In this document: positions 27,801-35,480 of the stretch, piece by piece | Layout of the letters: every line of letters begins with the position of its first letter | How positions within the stretch are numbered: position 1 is the stretch's first letter | Source of the DNA: Marivita sp030148515 | Lineage (GTDB): Bacteria; Pseudomonadota; Alphaproteobacteria; Rhodobacterales; Rhodobacteraceae | Assembly (NCBI RefSeq): GCF_048006345.1 | Contig: NZ_CP180351.1 | Coordinates: 3,348,001-3,412,000 of the forward strand | Direction of reading: 5' to 3' | Length of the DNA stretch: 64,000 nt | Program-made: the position numbers and the translations under genes | Notes under the pieces: model-generated | Told to the model about the DNA's origin: nothing | Seen by the model: only the letters and a program-made list of their open reading frames with translations | The model's database searches: none

Positions 27801-30800
27801 ATTGGCGGGTTTCAGTGCCGTCTTGTGAAGCGTCTGTTCATAGCGACGCCCGGATCGGAACACGGCGTTCACAGAGGCGGGATCGGCGATCATCTCTTCG
27901 ATGATCTGGTCGGTCAGTTCCTCCCACGCGCGGCGCGTCCCTTCTTCATCAGCGATCCGCCTGAACAAGGACTTTGTCGGTTTGACGGGAAGAACCAGAT
28001 CGACCGAGGACACGGCAAGCCCGGGCACCTCGCGCGGGATCACGCGAACCGGTCCGGCGATGATCGCCTTTTCCGGCGAGACCAGTTTTTCATCTCCGAA
28101 CGAGGCCGCGCCGTTCGTGAACACGGTGATCTGTGTTGGTTTCGGTAATGTATCGTCGGCAATCGCCTGAGCGATGAACATCAACGAATAGAAGCCGTGC
28201 TCCTGCATGCGGTGAAAGAAGCTGGACCCGGGGCGATGGCTGGTGTCCTTGGTGACGCCCCAGAAATGCGCGATGCGGCTGGGCACCAGACCACGGGACA
28301 TCATATCGCGGAAGAGCAGATCATACCCTTCGCGGCCCCGTTCGGGGGCCAGCACGTAGGTGGTATCATCAAGCCGCGCAAAACTGTCGCCCGGCCAGAC
28401 CTCGACAATGGAATGGCCCGCGGCGCGCAAGCGTTTTGCTGCTGCCGAGGCAACGCCGGAATCGTCCATGAACACAAGCCAGCTTTGCAGGTCCGCGCTG
28501 GCCAGTTCGCTGCGCACGTCCAAAGGTGCAGCGGCGTATTTTGGCCGCCACGCCGTTTTCCAACCCCAATTCTCGACACCGTCGATCCGGGTCAGGAAGC
28601 TCGACACGGACTGTGTCTGTGGCTGCCCCGGTTCGATGAAATAGCGGGTTCGCTGGAAGGCGTATGTGGGCAAGGGCACTCGGTTGCGCCGTGCCTCACC
28701 CCAGAATTGATCCCAATCGAAATCCCCGCCCAAAGCCCAGATGCGGCCCAGCACTTCGAGCATGTGGCGATCGTCTTCGATTTCTTCGTCCGGATGACGC
28801 AGGCTGGAGAGAACCTGATTTGCTTGAATACCTTCGCATTGCCGCGCCAAGGCAGACAGGGCCTTGCCCGGTCCCACTTCGAGGAATATCCGATTTTGCC
28901 GGTTGGACAGAGTATCAAGACATTTGGCGAACTGCACTGTGCCACGCAGATGCGACACCCAGTAATCTGGACTGGTCGCCTCGGCCTCGGTCATCATCTC
29001 GCCGCTGCCGTTCGATGTGATCGCGATTTGTGGCGGATTCAGAGTGATCTTCTGCAGGTAGGCCCGGAACCGATCAAGGATCGGGTCCAGCATCCGGGAA
29101 TGCGCCGCGATGTCGATCGGGATGCGCTGAAAGTCGATGTCCCGGCGCTTGAGTTCCGTTTCCAGCGTCATCAAAGCGGCGCTGGGTCCTGACGCGACGC
29201 TGAGCCCCGGGCTGTTGACGGCTCCAAGATCAAGCGCATCGCCCAGCAATGGTTTCAGCTCTGAAGCAGGAAGCGCAACCGACAGCATGCCACCCTTTTC
29301 GACCGTGTCGAACAGTGTGCCGCGCAGGTGCACAAGGCCGATGCAATCTTTAAAGGACATCACCCCGGCGACACAGGCCGCCGTGTTTTCCCCCATGGAG
29401 TGCCCGGCCACAGCGGTCGGCTGGATACCCCAGCTCATCCAAAGCTGTGCAAGCGCGTATTCGACGATCATGATGAGCGGCAATTGCAACGACGGTTGCC
29501 GCAGGGTCTGATTGGCCTGCGCCTCATGCCCCGGTTCAGGCAGCCACAATGCCCGGATGTCTCGCGATTCGAGCGTTTCCAGATGGTCCAATCCGCGATC
29601 CATCCATTCCGCAAAGACCGGCTCAGTCTCGTAAAGATCGCGCGCCATACCGGCGTATTGCGCACCGCCGCCGGGGAACAGGAACACCACATCAGGCCGC
29701 GACAAGGCGTCATGCGAATGAAAGCGGCGCGGGTCGGTTTGCTCCAGCAGCATCGCCGCCTCAAGGTGGTCTCGCGCCACAACGACGCGGCGCTTTTCAA
29801 AGGCGCGGCGGCCTTTCTTCAGCGTCCACGCAACATCCGCAAGTGCCTGTTCCGGATTGGCCCGCAGATGCGCGGCCAGACGCGCAGTGTTCGCGTCAAG
29901 GGCCGCCTTGGTGCGACCAGAAACAGTCAGGATCTGGAACGGCCAGTCGCTGGCTTCGGATTGCTGCGCTTCGGGCGCTTCCTCAAGCACCACATGCGCA
30001 TTTGTGCCGCCGACACCCAAAGAGTTCACACCGGCGCGGCGGGGGTGATCGCCCCTGGGCCAATCTGTCAGGCGGTCGTTGACCCGGAACGGCGAGTGTT
30101 CAAAATCAATGGTCGGGTTCGGTTTTTCAAACCCAAGGCTGGGCGGCATCTGGTGATGATGCAAGGCCATCGACGCTTTGATCAGGCTGGCCACGCCGGC
30201 CGCGGTATCAAGATGCCCGATATTCGTCTTGACCGATCCGATCCGGCAATGCCCGACCTTGTCGCTTGTGGCGTGAAAGGCCTGCGTCAGGGCAGCCACC
30301 TCAATCGGATCACCAAGATAGGTGCCTGTGCCATGGCATTCGACATAGTCGATGCTGTCGGCTGTCACGCCCGCGATGGCGTGTGCCTCTGCAATGGCGT
30401 CAGCCTGTCCCTCCACCGAGGGGGCCAGATAGCCCGCTTTGGCCGCACCGTCATTGTTGACTGCGCTGCCCTTGATGACCGCCCAGATATGGTCGCCATC
30501 CGCCAGCGCATCAGACAAGCGGCGCAACACCACAACCCCCGCGCCCGAGCCAAATACAGTGCCCTGTGCCCGATGGTCGAATGCATGGCACTGGCCGTCC
30601 GGCGAGAGGATTTCGTTTTCCTTGTAAAGATACCCCTGACCCTGCGGCAGTTCGATGGTCACCCCACCCGCCAAAGCGATGTCGCATTCGCCATTGAGAA
30701 GCGACTGGCAGGCATAATGCGTCGCCACCAATGACGTCGAACACGCCGTCTGCACGCTGACCGACGGTCCGTCCAGATCGAAGATGTGGCTGACACGGGT

Positions 30801-31301
30801 GGTCAGGAAGTCCTTGTCGTTGCCCGTATGGCGCAACAGAAACATACCAGTGCTGTCGACCAGATCGGGGTTGGAGCACAGATTGAAGTAGAAATAGCTT
30901 CCCATGCCACAGCCGCCGAACACCCCAATACGACCGTCATGGCGATCCGGCATGTGCCCCGCGTTCTCAAGAGCCTCCCATGCACATTCCAGAAACTGGC
31001 GGTGCTGCGGATCCATGATCGCGGCGTCCTTGGGGGACAGACCAAAGAATTCTGCATCGAAATGGTCGAATTGATTGAGCCGCGCCGCGAATGGCACGTA
31101 ATCACGGTGCCGCAACAGGCCCGGCGGCACTCCTGCCTCGGTCAGTTCGTCATCGGTCAAGCGGCGGATCGACGATACACCGTCCCGCAAGTTTCGCCAG
31201 TATTCCGCCAGCGATGCCGCCCCTGGCAGGTGGGCGGACATGCCGACAATGGCGATGTTTGCATCCGCGACCGAATGCGGTGCGGTTGTTTCTTTCGTCA
31301 T
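24825..31301 (-). CDS. Type I polyketide synthase, one module KS-AT-KR-DH-ACP-TE
   Basis: 2158 aa. KS (about 12-440) has Cys187 (TACSTS), His323 (ECHGTGT) and His363 (NIGHLD). AT (about 535-840) has Ser635 in GHSMGE, with IAAHS at 731-735 where HAFH or YASH usually marks malonyl or methylmalonyl choice, so the extender is uncertain. A structural plus catalytic KR (about 910-1390) has TGGFGGIG, Ser1325-1328, Tyr1339 and Asn1343. DH (about 1405-1680) has His1425 and Asp1595, but H and G are separated by four residues instead of three. ACP serine is 1811 and TE residues are Ser1958 (GFSGG) and His2115. KR comes before DH, unlike the common order. It is the first gene of the assembly-line operon; the next gene follows after 5 bases. 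Confidence 0.93.
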   Translation of the reverse strand: MTKETTAPHSVADANIAIVGMSAHLPGAASLAEYWRNLRDGVSSIRRLTDDELTEAGVPPGLLRHRDYVPFAARLNQFDHFDAEFFGLSPKDAAIMDPQHRQFLECAWEALENAGHMPDRHDGRIGVFGGCGMGSYFYFNLCSNPDLVDSTGMFLLRHTGNDKDFLTTRVSHIFDLDGPSVSVQTACSTSLVATHYACQSLLNGECDIALAGGVTIELPQGQGYLYKENEILSPDGQCHAFDHRAQGTVFGSGAGVVVLRRLSDALADGDHIWAVIKGSAVNNDGAAKAGYLAPSVEGQADAIAEAHAIAGVTADSIDYVECHGTGTYLGDPIEVAALTQAFHATSDKVGHCRIGSVKTNIGHLDTAAGVASLIKASMALHHHQMPPSLGFEKPNPTIDFEHSPFRVNDRLTDWPRGDHPRRAGVNSLGVGGTNAHVVLEEAPEAQQSEASDWPFQILTVSGRTKAALDANTARLAAHLRANPEQALADVAWTLKKGRRAFEKRRVVVARDHLEAAMLLEQTDPRRFHSHDALSRPDVVFLFPGGGAQYAGMARDLYETEPVFAEWMDRGLDHLETLESRDIRALWLPEPGHEAQANQTLRQPSLQLPLIMIVEYALAQLWMSWGIQPTAVAGHSMGENTAACVAGVMSFKDCIGLVHLRGTLFDTVEKGGMLSVALPASELKPLLGDALDLGAVNSPGLSVASGPSAALMTLETELKRRDIDFQRIPIDIAAHSRMLDPILDRFRAYLQKITLNPPQIAITSNGSGEMMTEAEATSPDYWVSHLRGTVQFAKCLDTLSNRQNRIFLEVGPGKALSALARQCEGIQANQVLSSLRHPDEEIEDDRHMLEVLGRIWALGGDFDWDQFWGEARRNRVPLPTYAFQRTRYFIEPGQPQTQSVSSFLTRIDGVENWGWKTAWRPKYAAAPLDVRSELASADLQSWLVFMDDSGVASAAAKRLRAAGHSIVEVWPGDSFARLDDTTYVLAPERGREGYDLLFRDMMSRGLVPSRIAHFWGVTKDTSHRPGSSFFHRMQEHGFYSLMFIAQAIADDTLPKPTQITVFTNGAASFGDEKLVSPEKAIIAGPVRVIPREVPGLAVSSVDLVLPVKPTKSLFRRIADEEGTRRAWEELTDQIIEEMIADPASVNAVFRSGRRYEQTLHKTALKPANDTSIRPGGTYLITGGFGGIGLTVAKALAAQKCRLILTARGDMPKRDVWDRYLERHAPQDKLSRRIRAVQELEALGAIVHAHAADICNLPDMTVVVEDTIARYGRIDGVIHAAGVMEDAPLLAKSTGSIEKVFSSKIYGTKVLDQLFPDGSTDFIVLFSSSSTQTSPAGQIDYVAANEYLNAYAQSRLGDTTRVLAINWGIWAEVGMAATTLADRIGDTDPITFTPVDLPLLDKTGFDPSGHRIFEARYTSEDWFIDQHRTKQGDALFPGAGYLTLASKALRGQGENSSFAIRNMTFLRPLHVPEGGHRDIRIRLSRRDDGYHMDVLGSCTLDGRNGFTPIVTADLSLVPEAQPKPIDLSAIRARCGAPRTASTGNKLAAAQETQLSFGPRWKVLDSCAYGKGEGIADLSLNAAASGDTDLHLHPGLLDIATGWAMELIDGYRADKLWVPVSYDNVRVYHRLPERVVSWVRSSGSNRNADETASFDITIAMPDGTVCIEIQDFSIKRLSDMSALSAPVKVSASEFEPADFSKSKQPLSPAEERFQHNLSQGILPEAGADAFLRALGRTEPQIFVSSLDMDALIEQAGITTDAKSDAQKFDRPQLSGDYVAPETEIERTLVGIWEDLLGVQNVGVEDSFFDLGGHSLIAVRLFAKVRKTYSVDFPISILFEAPNIRACASLIKERTGITDTTQKSDAKPKPKTRRFKHIVAMHDGEGGPKSPFFLVAGMFGNVLNLRHLAQLLGSDRPFYGLQARGLYGDETPHMSIKDAARDYIAEMKQVQPEGPYYVGGFSGGGITAYEIAHQLQAMGDEVALIVLLDTPLPQRRPLARTDRLLIQMQETRRKGLAYPYVWLRNRIRWEIEKRKTTVETRAAHSFHNAEIEQAFLQAVATYEVKPWSGRIALFRPPLVGTWTVSGGKLVNHERAYLFDDNDWGQHTPQIEVFEVPGDHDSMVLEPNVRVLASYLRNVITTTEASLGGKGRVFSFKATEAAE

Positions 31302-31407
31302 GGCCGTACCCTATTCCCAGCTTACGGTCAGTATTACATAAATATGATCAAAGTTGGGCGTGCAGCCGCATGGCAGCCCTACTCTTTAGTTAAACCACTA
31401 TCCTGCA
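31302..31407 (-). promoter_or_regulatory. AT-rich gap before the PKS with an imperfect hairpin
   Basis: The 106 bases between the flippase stop and the PKS start are the longest gap in the minus-strand run of EPS and assembly-line genes. They hold an imperfect stem GGGC-G-TGC / GCA-GCCC (31356-31379) and, nearer the PKS, an AT-rich stretch (TTTGATCATATTTATG on the minus strand). A promoter or attenuator here would let the assembly line be expressed separately from the flippase. No convincing -35/-10 pair was found. Confidence 0.35.
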
Positions 31408-32766
31408 TCATTGCGCCGCGAGTTCGGCGACCGCATCGAAATTGAACCACAAGGCCGAGACGATGATCGCCGCAGCAACGCAGGCGTAGACGACATCGTG
31501 TTTCGGATCCCATGCCCGCGCATGTCGGGCCAACCAAACAACAAACGGATAGGCGGCCAATCCTGCGATGCCCTGCCCAATAAGCGCCCCGAACAAGCCC
31601 CCAAAGCGCAGCCCGACATAGAGACATCCAAGTGTCAGGACGGCGCGTGCAGCCGAGAGAACGAAAAAGCGGCGCGAATCGCCGGACGCAAGCGCGGCTT
31701 GTTCATACGTCATCACCAGGATCTGCGGCATTTGCATTGCCGCGATCAGAACCACCACCGCACCGGCCATCAGGTATCGCGGATCATACATGATATCGAT
31801 CAAAACGACCCCAGCAACCGAAAGGCCCCCCGTCAGTGCCATCATTCCTGCGGTCAGCGAAAACCGCATTTTTTGCAAGCTCCGGAAATTTTCCATGCTC
31901 TCGGATGGCGGACGTTCCCGATAGAGCGGGATCAGCAGTTTCCGGGTCATCATGCTGCCCATCAGCAATGGAAAACTCGCAAGGAAAAAGCCGATATTGT
32001 AGATGCCGAATTGCTCAAGCGTCAGGAATTTGCCGATCAGCAGCTTGTCACCCTGCATGTAGAGAAAACCGCAGATCGTGCTGAGAAATATCCACTTTCC
32101 AAAGCTGATCAGCTCATCCGCCGCTTCGCGTTCCCACTGAAAACGGTTGCGCTGACCGGGCAGAAAAACGTTGTACGCGGTAAGCACCAGAATAGACGAG
32201 ATGATACCGCTGATGACAAGCGCCCAGACGGATTCGAGATACCAGGCGAGGGCGATGGTGATTACTACGGTCACCGCCTGGACAGAAAGGTCGAGACCCG
32301 TCAAGCGCCCCATCAGCAGATGCCGGTTCGCGCTATCAAGCCGGGTCGGGTTAAACCCCGTAATGAACAGGGTGATCCCCGCACAAGGCAGGATCCACGC
32401 CAGCAGCGGTTCGCCATAGAGAGTTGCGACAGGTATCGCCAAGAGACAGGCTGTGAGCCACAAAAGGACCCCCCGAATGACCTGAATCGTCCATGCGGTG
32501 TCGAGGAATTTTTGATCATCTCCGCGCTTTGACTGCATGATCGACGGGCTGACCCCAACATCCGAGAACATGGCGAGGCCCTGCATGATCACTGACACAA
32601 GCGCCATCATGCCGAATGCCTCGGGGAAAAGGAGGCGCGTCAGGATCAGGTTCGAGGCAAGACGCAAGACCTGCGCCATGGCGTATCCGCCAAGCGTGAA
32701 AACAGAGCTGCGCATAAAGCGCGCGTCAAGCGAGCTGCCACGAAATTTTGATACCAGCGCTTGCAT
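31408..32766 (-). CDS. Wzx-like polysaccharide flippase (PST/MATE family)
   Basis: 452 aa with about 12 to 14 membrane helices. The N-terminus SSVFTLGGYAMAQVLRLASN, with LTRLLFPEAFGMMALV, is the characteristic start of lipid-linked oligosaccharide flippases. The ATG at 32766 overlaps the upstream GT2 stop as TAATG, which is why it is preferred over an in-frame TTG at 32784. It would move the undecaprenyl-linked repeat unit across the inner membrane for EPS assembly. No Wzy polymerase was recognised in the window. The gene directly precedes the PKS-GT-NRPS operon in the same direction. Confidence 0.87.
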   Translation of the reverse strand: MQALVSKFRGSSLDARFMRSSVFTLGGYAMAQVLRLASNLILTRLLFPEAFGMMALVSVIMQGLAMFSDVGVSPSIMQSKRGDDQKFLDTAWTIQVIRGVLLWLTACLLAIPVATLYGEPLLAWILPCAGITLFITGFNPTRLDSANRHLLMGRLTGLDLSVQAVTVVITIALAWYLESVWALVISGIISSILVLTAYNVFLPGQRNRFQWEREAADELISFGKWIFLSTICGFLYMQGDKLLIGKFLTLEQFGIYNIGFFLASFPLLMGSMMTRKLLIPLYRERPPSESMENFRSLQKMRFSLTAGMMALTGGLSVAGVVLIDIMYDPRYLMAGAVVVLIAAMQMPQILVMTYEQAALASGDSRRFFVLSAARAVLTLGCLYVGLRFGGLFGALIGQGIAGLAAYPFVVWLARHARAWDPKHDVVYACVAAAIIVSALWFNFDAVAELAAQ

Positions 32767-33638
32767 TACCGTCCCCGGGTCCAACCGTTTGCATTGCCGC
32801 CGGTCAAACGAACGACCAGCGCGACACCGGAATAAACGGCAAATCCCAGTGGATCGTGTAGTGCCAGCTTCATCTTTTCGCGGATCGGGAAGTCGGGCTT
32901 GTCATCGTTGCGCAGCAATTCGGGATAATACTCCCGGATTTCATCCACTCCTGCGTTCTGACGACGCCGGACCCGAACCAGATTGCTCCACCCCTCGACC
33001 AGCGGCCAGGTATAGGTCGCCGGGACGGCAATACGCTCTTCTGGCAGGAAACTCAGCCGGACAAATGTGTCGTCAGAGATGATGTTGGGAAACGTGCCCC
33101 ACCGCATCCGGCCCGCCGCGTTGACAGCAAAGACACCTGCCCCAGGAACCCCATGTTTCATGAATGGCACCTGTGCATAGATGCGGGCATAGGCGCGGGT
33201 GGCCCAGGTTTTTGGCGTCGCAAGGATCAGAGTGCCGCTGGCATAGCGCGCCTGCGGCGTATCAAGCGCTGTGTAAATCTGGCTGATCAATCCTTCGGAA
33301 ACTTCTACATCGGCATCGAGATAAATTCGGATCGGCGCACGCGCCACATGGTCACCAGCATTCAACGCACCCAGCTTGCCACCTTCCTTGCGGTCGAGCA
33401 CTTGCAGAACAAGCCCCTTTTCCGCAAAGCGCGGTCGCATCTCAAGCGCGGTCTCGGCGGTCCGGTCGCGGCTGCCATTCGAGATCACAATTGTCTCGAA
33501 CGGCACGGCATGGGGCCAAGCGCTCTGCAAGACCTTTTCAAGGCACTGACCGATCAGAGCCTCTTCATTCGAGGCCGGGATCAGGACACTGAGTACCGGC
33601 AAGGACTCGGCTGTGGGACCGCGTGAGTTTGGCGGCAT
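32766..33638 (-). CDS. Glycosyltransferase family 2
   Basis: 290 aa from the ATG at 33638 (MPPNSRGPTAE); the open frame extends 46 codons further upstream but that part shows no conserved sequence, and a GGAAG motif lies upstream of 33638. GT-A motifs are PVLSVLIPASNEEALIG, IVISNGSRDRTAE and the metal-binding IRIYLDADVEVSEG. The region NIISDDTFVRLSFLPEERI is the acceptor-side motif. A C-terminal hydrophobic helix (LGFAVYSGVALVVRL) suggests membrane binding. It is translationally coupled to the flippase through TAATG and most likely adds a sugar of the EPS repeat unit. Confidence 0.85.
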   Translation of the reverse strand: MPPNSRGPTAESLPVLSVLIPASNEEALIGQCLEKVLQSAWPHAVPFETIVISNGSRDRTAETALEMRPRFAEKGLVLQVLDRKEGGKLGALNAGDHVARAPIRIYLDADVEVSEGLISQIYTALDTPQARYASGTLILATPKTWATRAYARIYAQVPFMKHGVPGAGVFAVNAAGRMRWGTFPNIISDDTFVRLSFLPEERIAVPATYTWPLVEGWSNLVRVRRRQNAGVDEIREYYPELLRNDDKPDFPIREKMKLALHDPLGFAVYSGVALVVRLTGGNANGWTRGR

Positions 33639-33730
33639 AACGAGGAACTTCCTATACTTCCAGGAACCTGCGGATGGCGCGACGTTGCATAGGATATTGT
33701 CAAATTTAAGGATAGCGGGAAAAGCGTGCC

Positions 33731-35410
33731 CTAATTCTCGTTTGTCACCGCATCCATTGACCGCAACACGCGCCACCGCGGATTGTCATCATTCAGGTGT
33801 CGCAACGCACCCCAGCTTCCCCACTTGCTCGGCGCTGCAACGTCGACAAAGGCGTTGAACGGGCTGTCCGTCAGACTTGCCCAGGCATCCAACGCATCCC
33901 GATACAGGTCTGCCATCTGTTCCGAGTAGTTGAAGGCGATCAGGAAATCGACAAGCCGTTCGTTATCGACCGCCTCCCACTGAACAGCAGCATGAGTGCC
34001 GCCCTCGTACATCACGAGTTGCAACCCATAACGTGCTGCAACACCGGCGTGATAGGGCCATAGGGTGTCCGTCATTTCCTTGAGTGACCCGTTGCGAACC
34101 CGTTCCGCAGCAAGATCGTCCATCCCATTGAACCGGTTTTGGGAAATGTATTCGCGCAAAGCCACACGCGCCAACCCACGCGCCTTTCCATCGGCCTCTG
34201 CCTGTGCGGCCGCGTTTTCAAGGGCGTCTTCCAGCGTTTCAGGCTCCCCCAGTTCATATCCGAAATACCCGGTGACAGCATAGGCATCGAACATATCCAC
34301 GGGTTTGAACCCCAGTTCCTCCTGCGCACGCGCACCAACCAGAATGGCTTGTTCCAGCTCTGGCCAGCCGGTTTGAACGGTCACCACGCGCCTTAAACGA
34401 CGTGGTGCGTCCGTGCCGAACACATCGGTCCAGATCGCCATGACGGACGCGGCGCGAAGCCCGTAATACTGCATCCAGCCATCATCGCTGGCGCCCCACA
34501 GTGCTTCGGCCTGTTCGCCAGACCAACGGGCTTGTTCAAAAAGAAAGTTCCACACTTCGTTGGAGTATTCGACATAGGCGATACGGCCGGGATCCAGATC
34601 AGCCCTGACCAATTCCGCAAAACGCCGGACCAGATCATCCTCGGCGAGATGCGGTATGTTGAACCAGGGATCGGCCCCAATCAGATTGGCAAGGTCAATC
34701 ATCACAGGGAGTGGAACACCTCGCCAGACATATGAAAAATCGGTCTCTTTCGGCATCTCCTCCCACGTCTTGATCGGTGAGCCGTTGGTGAACATCCAGT
34801 CCATGAAACGCAGTTGTGCAACCCCTTCGAGCCGGTCCAACCAATCTGGATTGAACACCGCACCCGCCTTGAACGCATCCATGTGTATTTCGGGGACAAT
34901 GCGAATGTTCCGGATGGGGTCCGCGGGGTCAGTCGCATCGATCGCGACTCCAACCGCGCCAGGGCCAGGTGCGTAACTGAAAATGCGAAGCCCAGGTTCG
35001 CGTTTGATCACACGCGCCCGTCCCGTCACAGTCAGATCCCCCTGACCGTCATAGGTCAGGACATACCGTCCGGACAGGTGATGCGCCTCTGGCGGTTGAT
35101 CGGTAAGAACAAGGCTTTCCAAGCGTGTCACGCCTTCGGGAATGCGTTGCGGCCAGCCGGTGTCATCAAAAACACCGTCAGCCATCATGTCTTCGAATTC
35201 CACGCCACCCCACTGGTTCGGCAGATGCCCGATCCAGGGTCGCCCGGTTTTCATGACGTCAAGAAATGGATGTTGTGTGGACCAGTCGGCAATACCGTTC
35301 AAACCAAACGCAATTCCAGTCTTCCCGGTTGCGGCCTGAGCGTTAGCGATCCCTCCGAACAGGGAAAGGCAGGCCAAAAGCAGGAACACCGCTAGAGATT
35401 TTTTGAACAT
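33731..35410 (-). CDS. Secreted glycoside-hydrolase-like protein (clan GH-A-like barrel)
   Basis: 559 aa with a signal peptide (MFKKSLAVFLLLACLSLFGGIANAQA spans the N-terminus). The motif VEYSNEVWNF places an Asn-Glu pair at 284-285 where TIM-barrel glycosidases of clan GH-A keep the acid/base, and MYEGGTH places Glu469 in the likely nucleophile strand. Proteins with EYSNEVWN are often annotated as cellulose-binding or hypothetical secreted proteins; substrate and activity are not established for this one. It lies just upstream of the GT2-flippase pair on the same strand, so trimming or degradation of the EPS is a reasonable guess. Confidence 0.6.
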   Translation of the reverse strand: MFKKSLAVFLLLACLSLFGGIANAQAATGKTGIAFGLNGIADWSTQHPFLDVMKTGRPWIGHLPNQWGGVEFEDMMADGVFDDTGWPQRIPEGVTRLESLVLTDQPPEAHHLSGRYVLTYDGQGDLTVTGRARVIKREPGLRIFSYAPGPGAVGVAIDATDPADPIRNIRIVPEIHMDAFKAGAVFNPDWLDRLEGVAQLRFMDWMFTNGSPIKTWEEMPKETDFSYVWRGVPLPVMIDLANLIGADPWFNIPHLAEDDLVRRFAELVRADLDPGRIAYVEYSNEVWNFLFEQARWSGEQAEALWGASDDGWMQYYGLRAASVMAIWTDVFGTDAPRRLRRVVTVQTGWPELEQAILVGARAQEELGFKPVDMFDAYAVTGYFGYELGEPETLEDALENAAAQAEADGKARGLARVALREYISQNRFNGMDDLAAERVRNGSLKEMTDTLWPYHAGVAARYGLQLVMYEGGTHAAVQWEAVDNERLVDFLIAFNYSEQMADLYRDALDAWASLTDSPFNAFVDVAAPSKWGSWGALRHLNDDNPRWRVLRSMDAVTNEN

Positions 35411-35480
35411 GCGCGCCTCGATCCTTGTTCACATCCGAATATCAGAGCTGATTCGATATCTCTTCTGTTTTTCGACAAAT

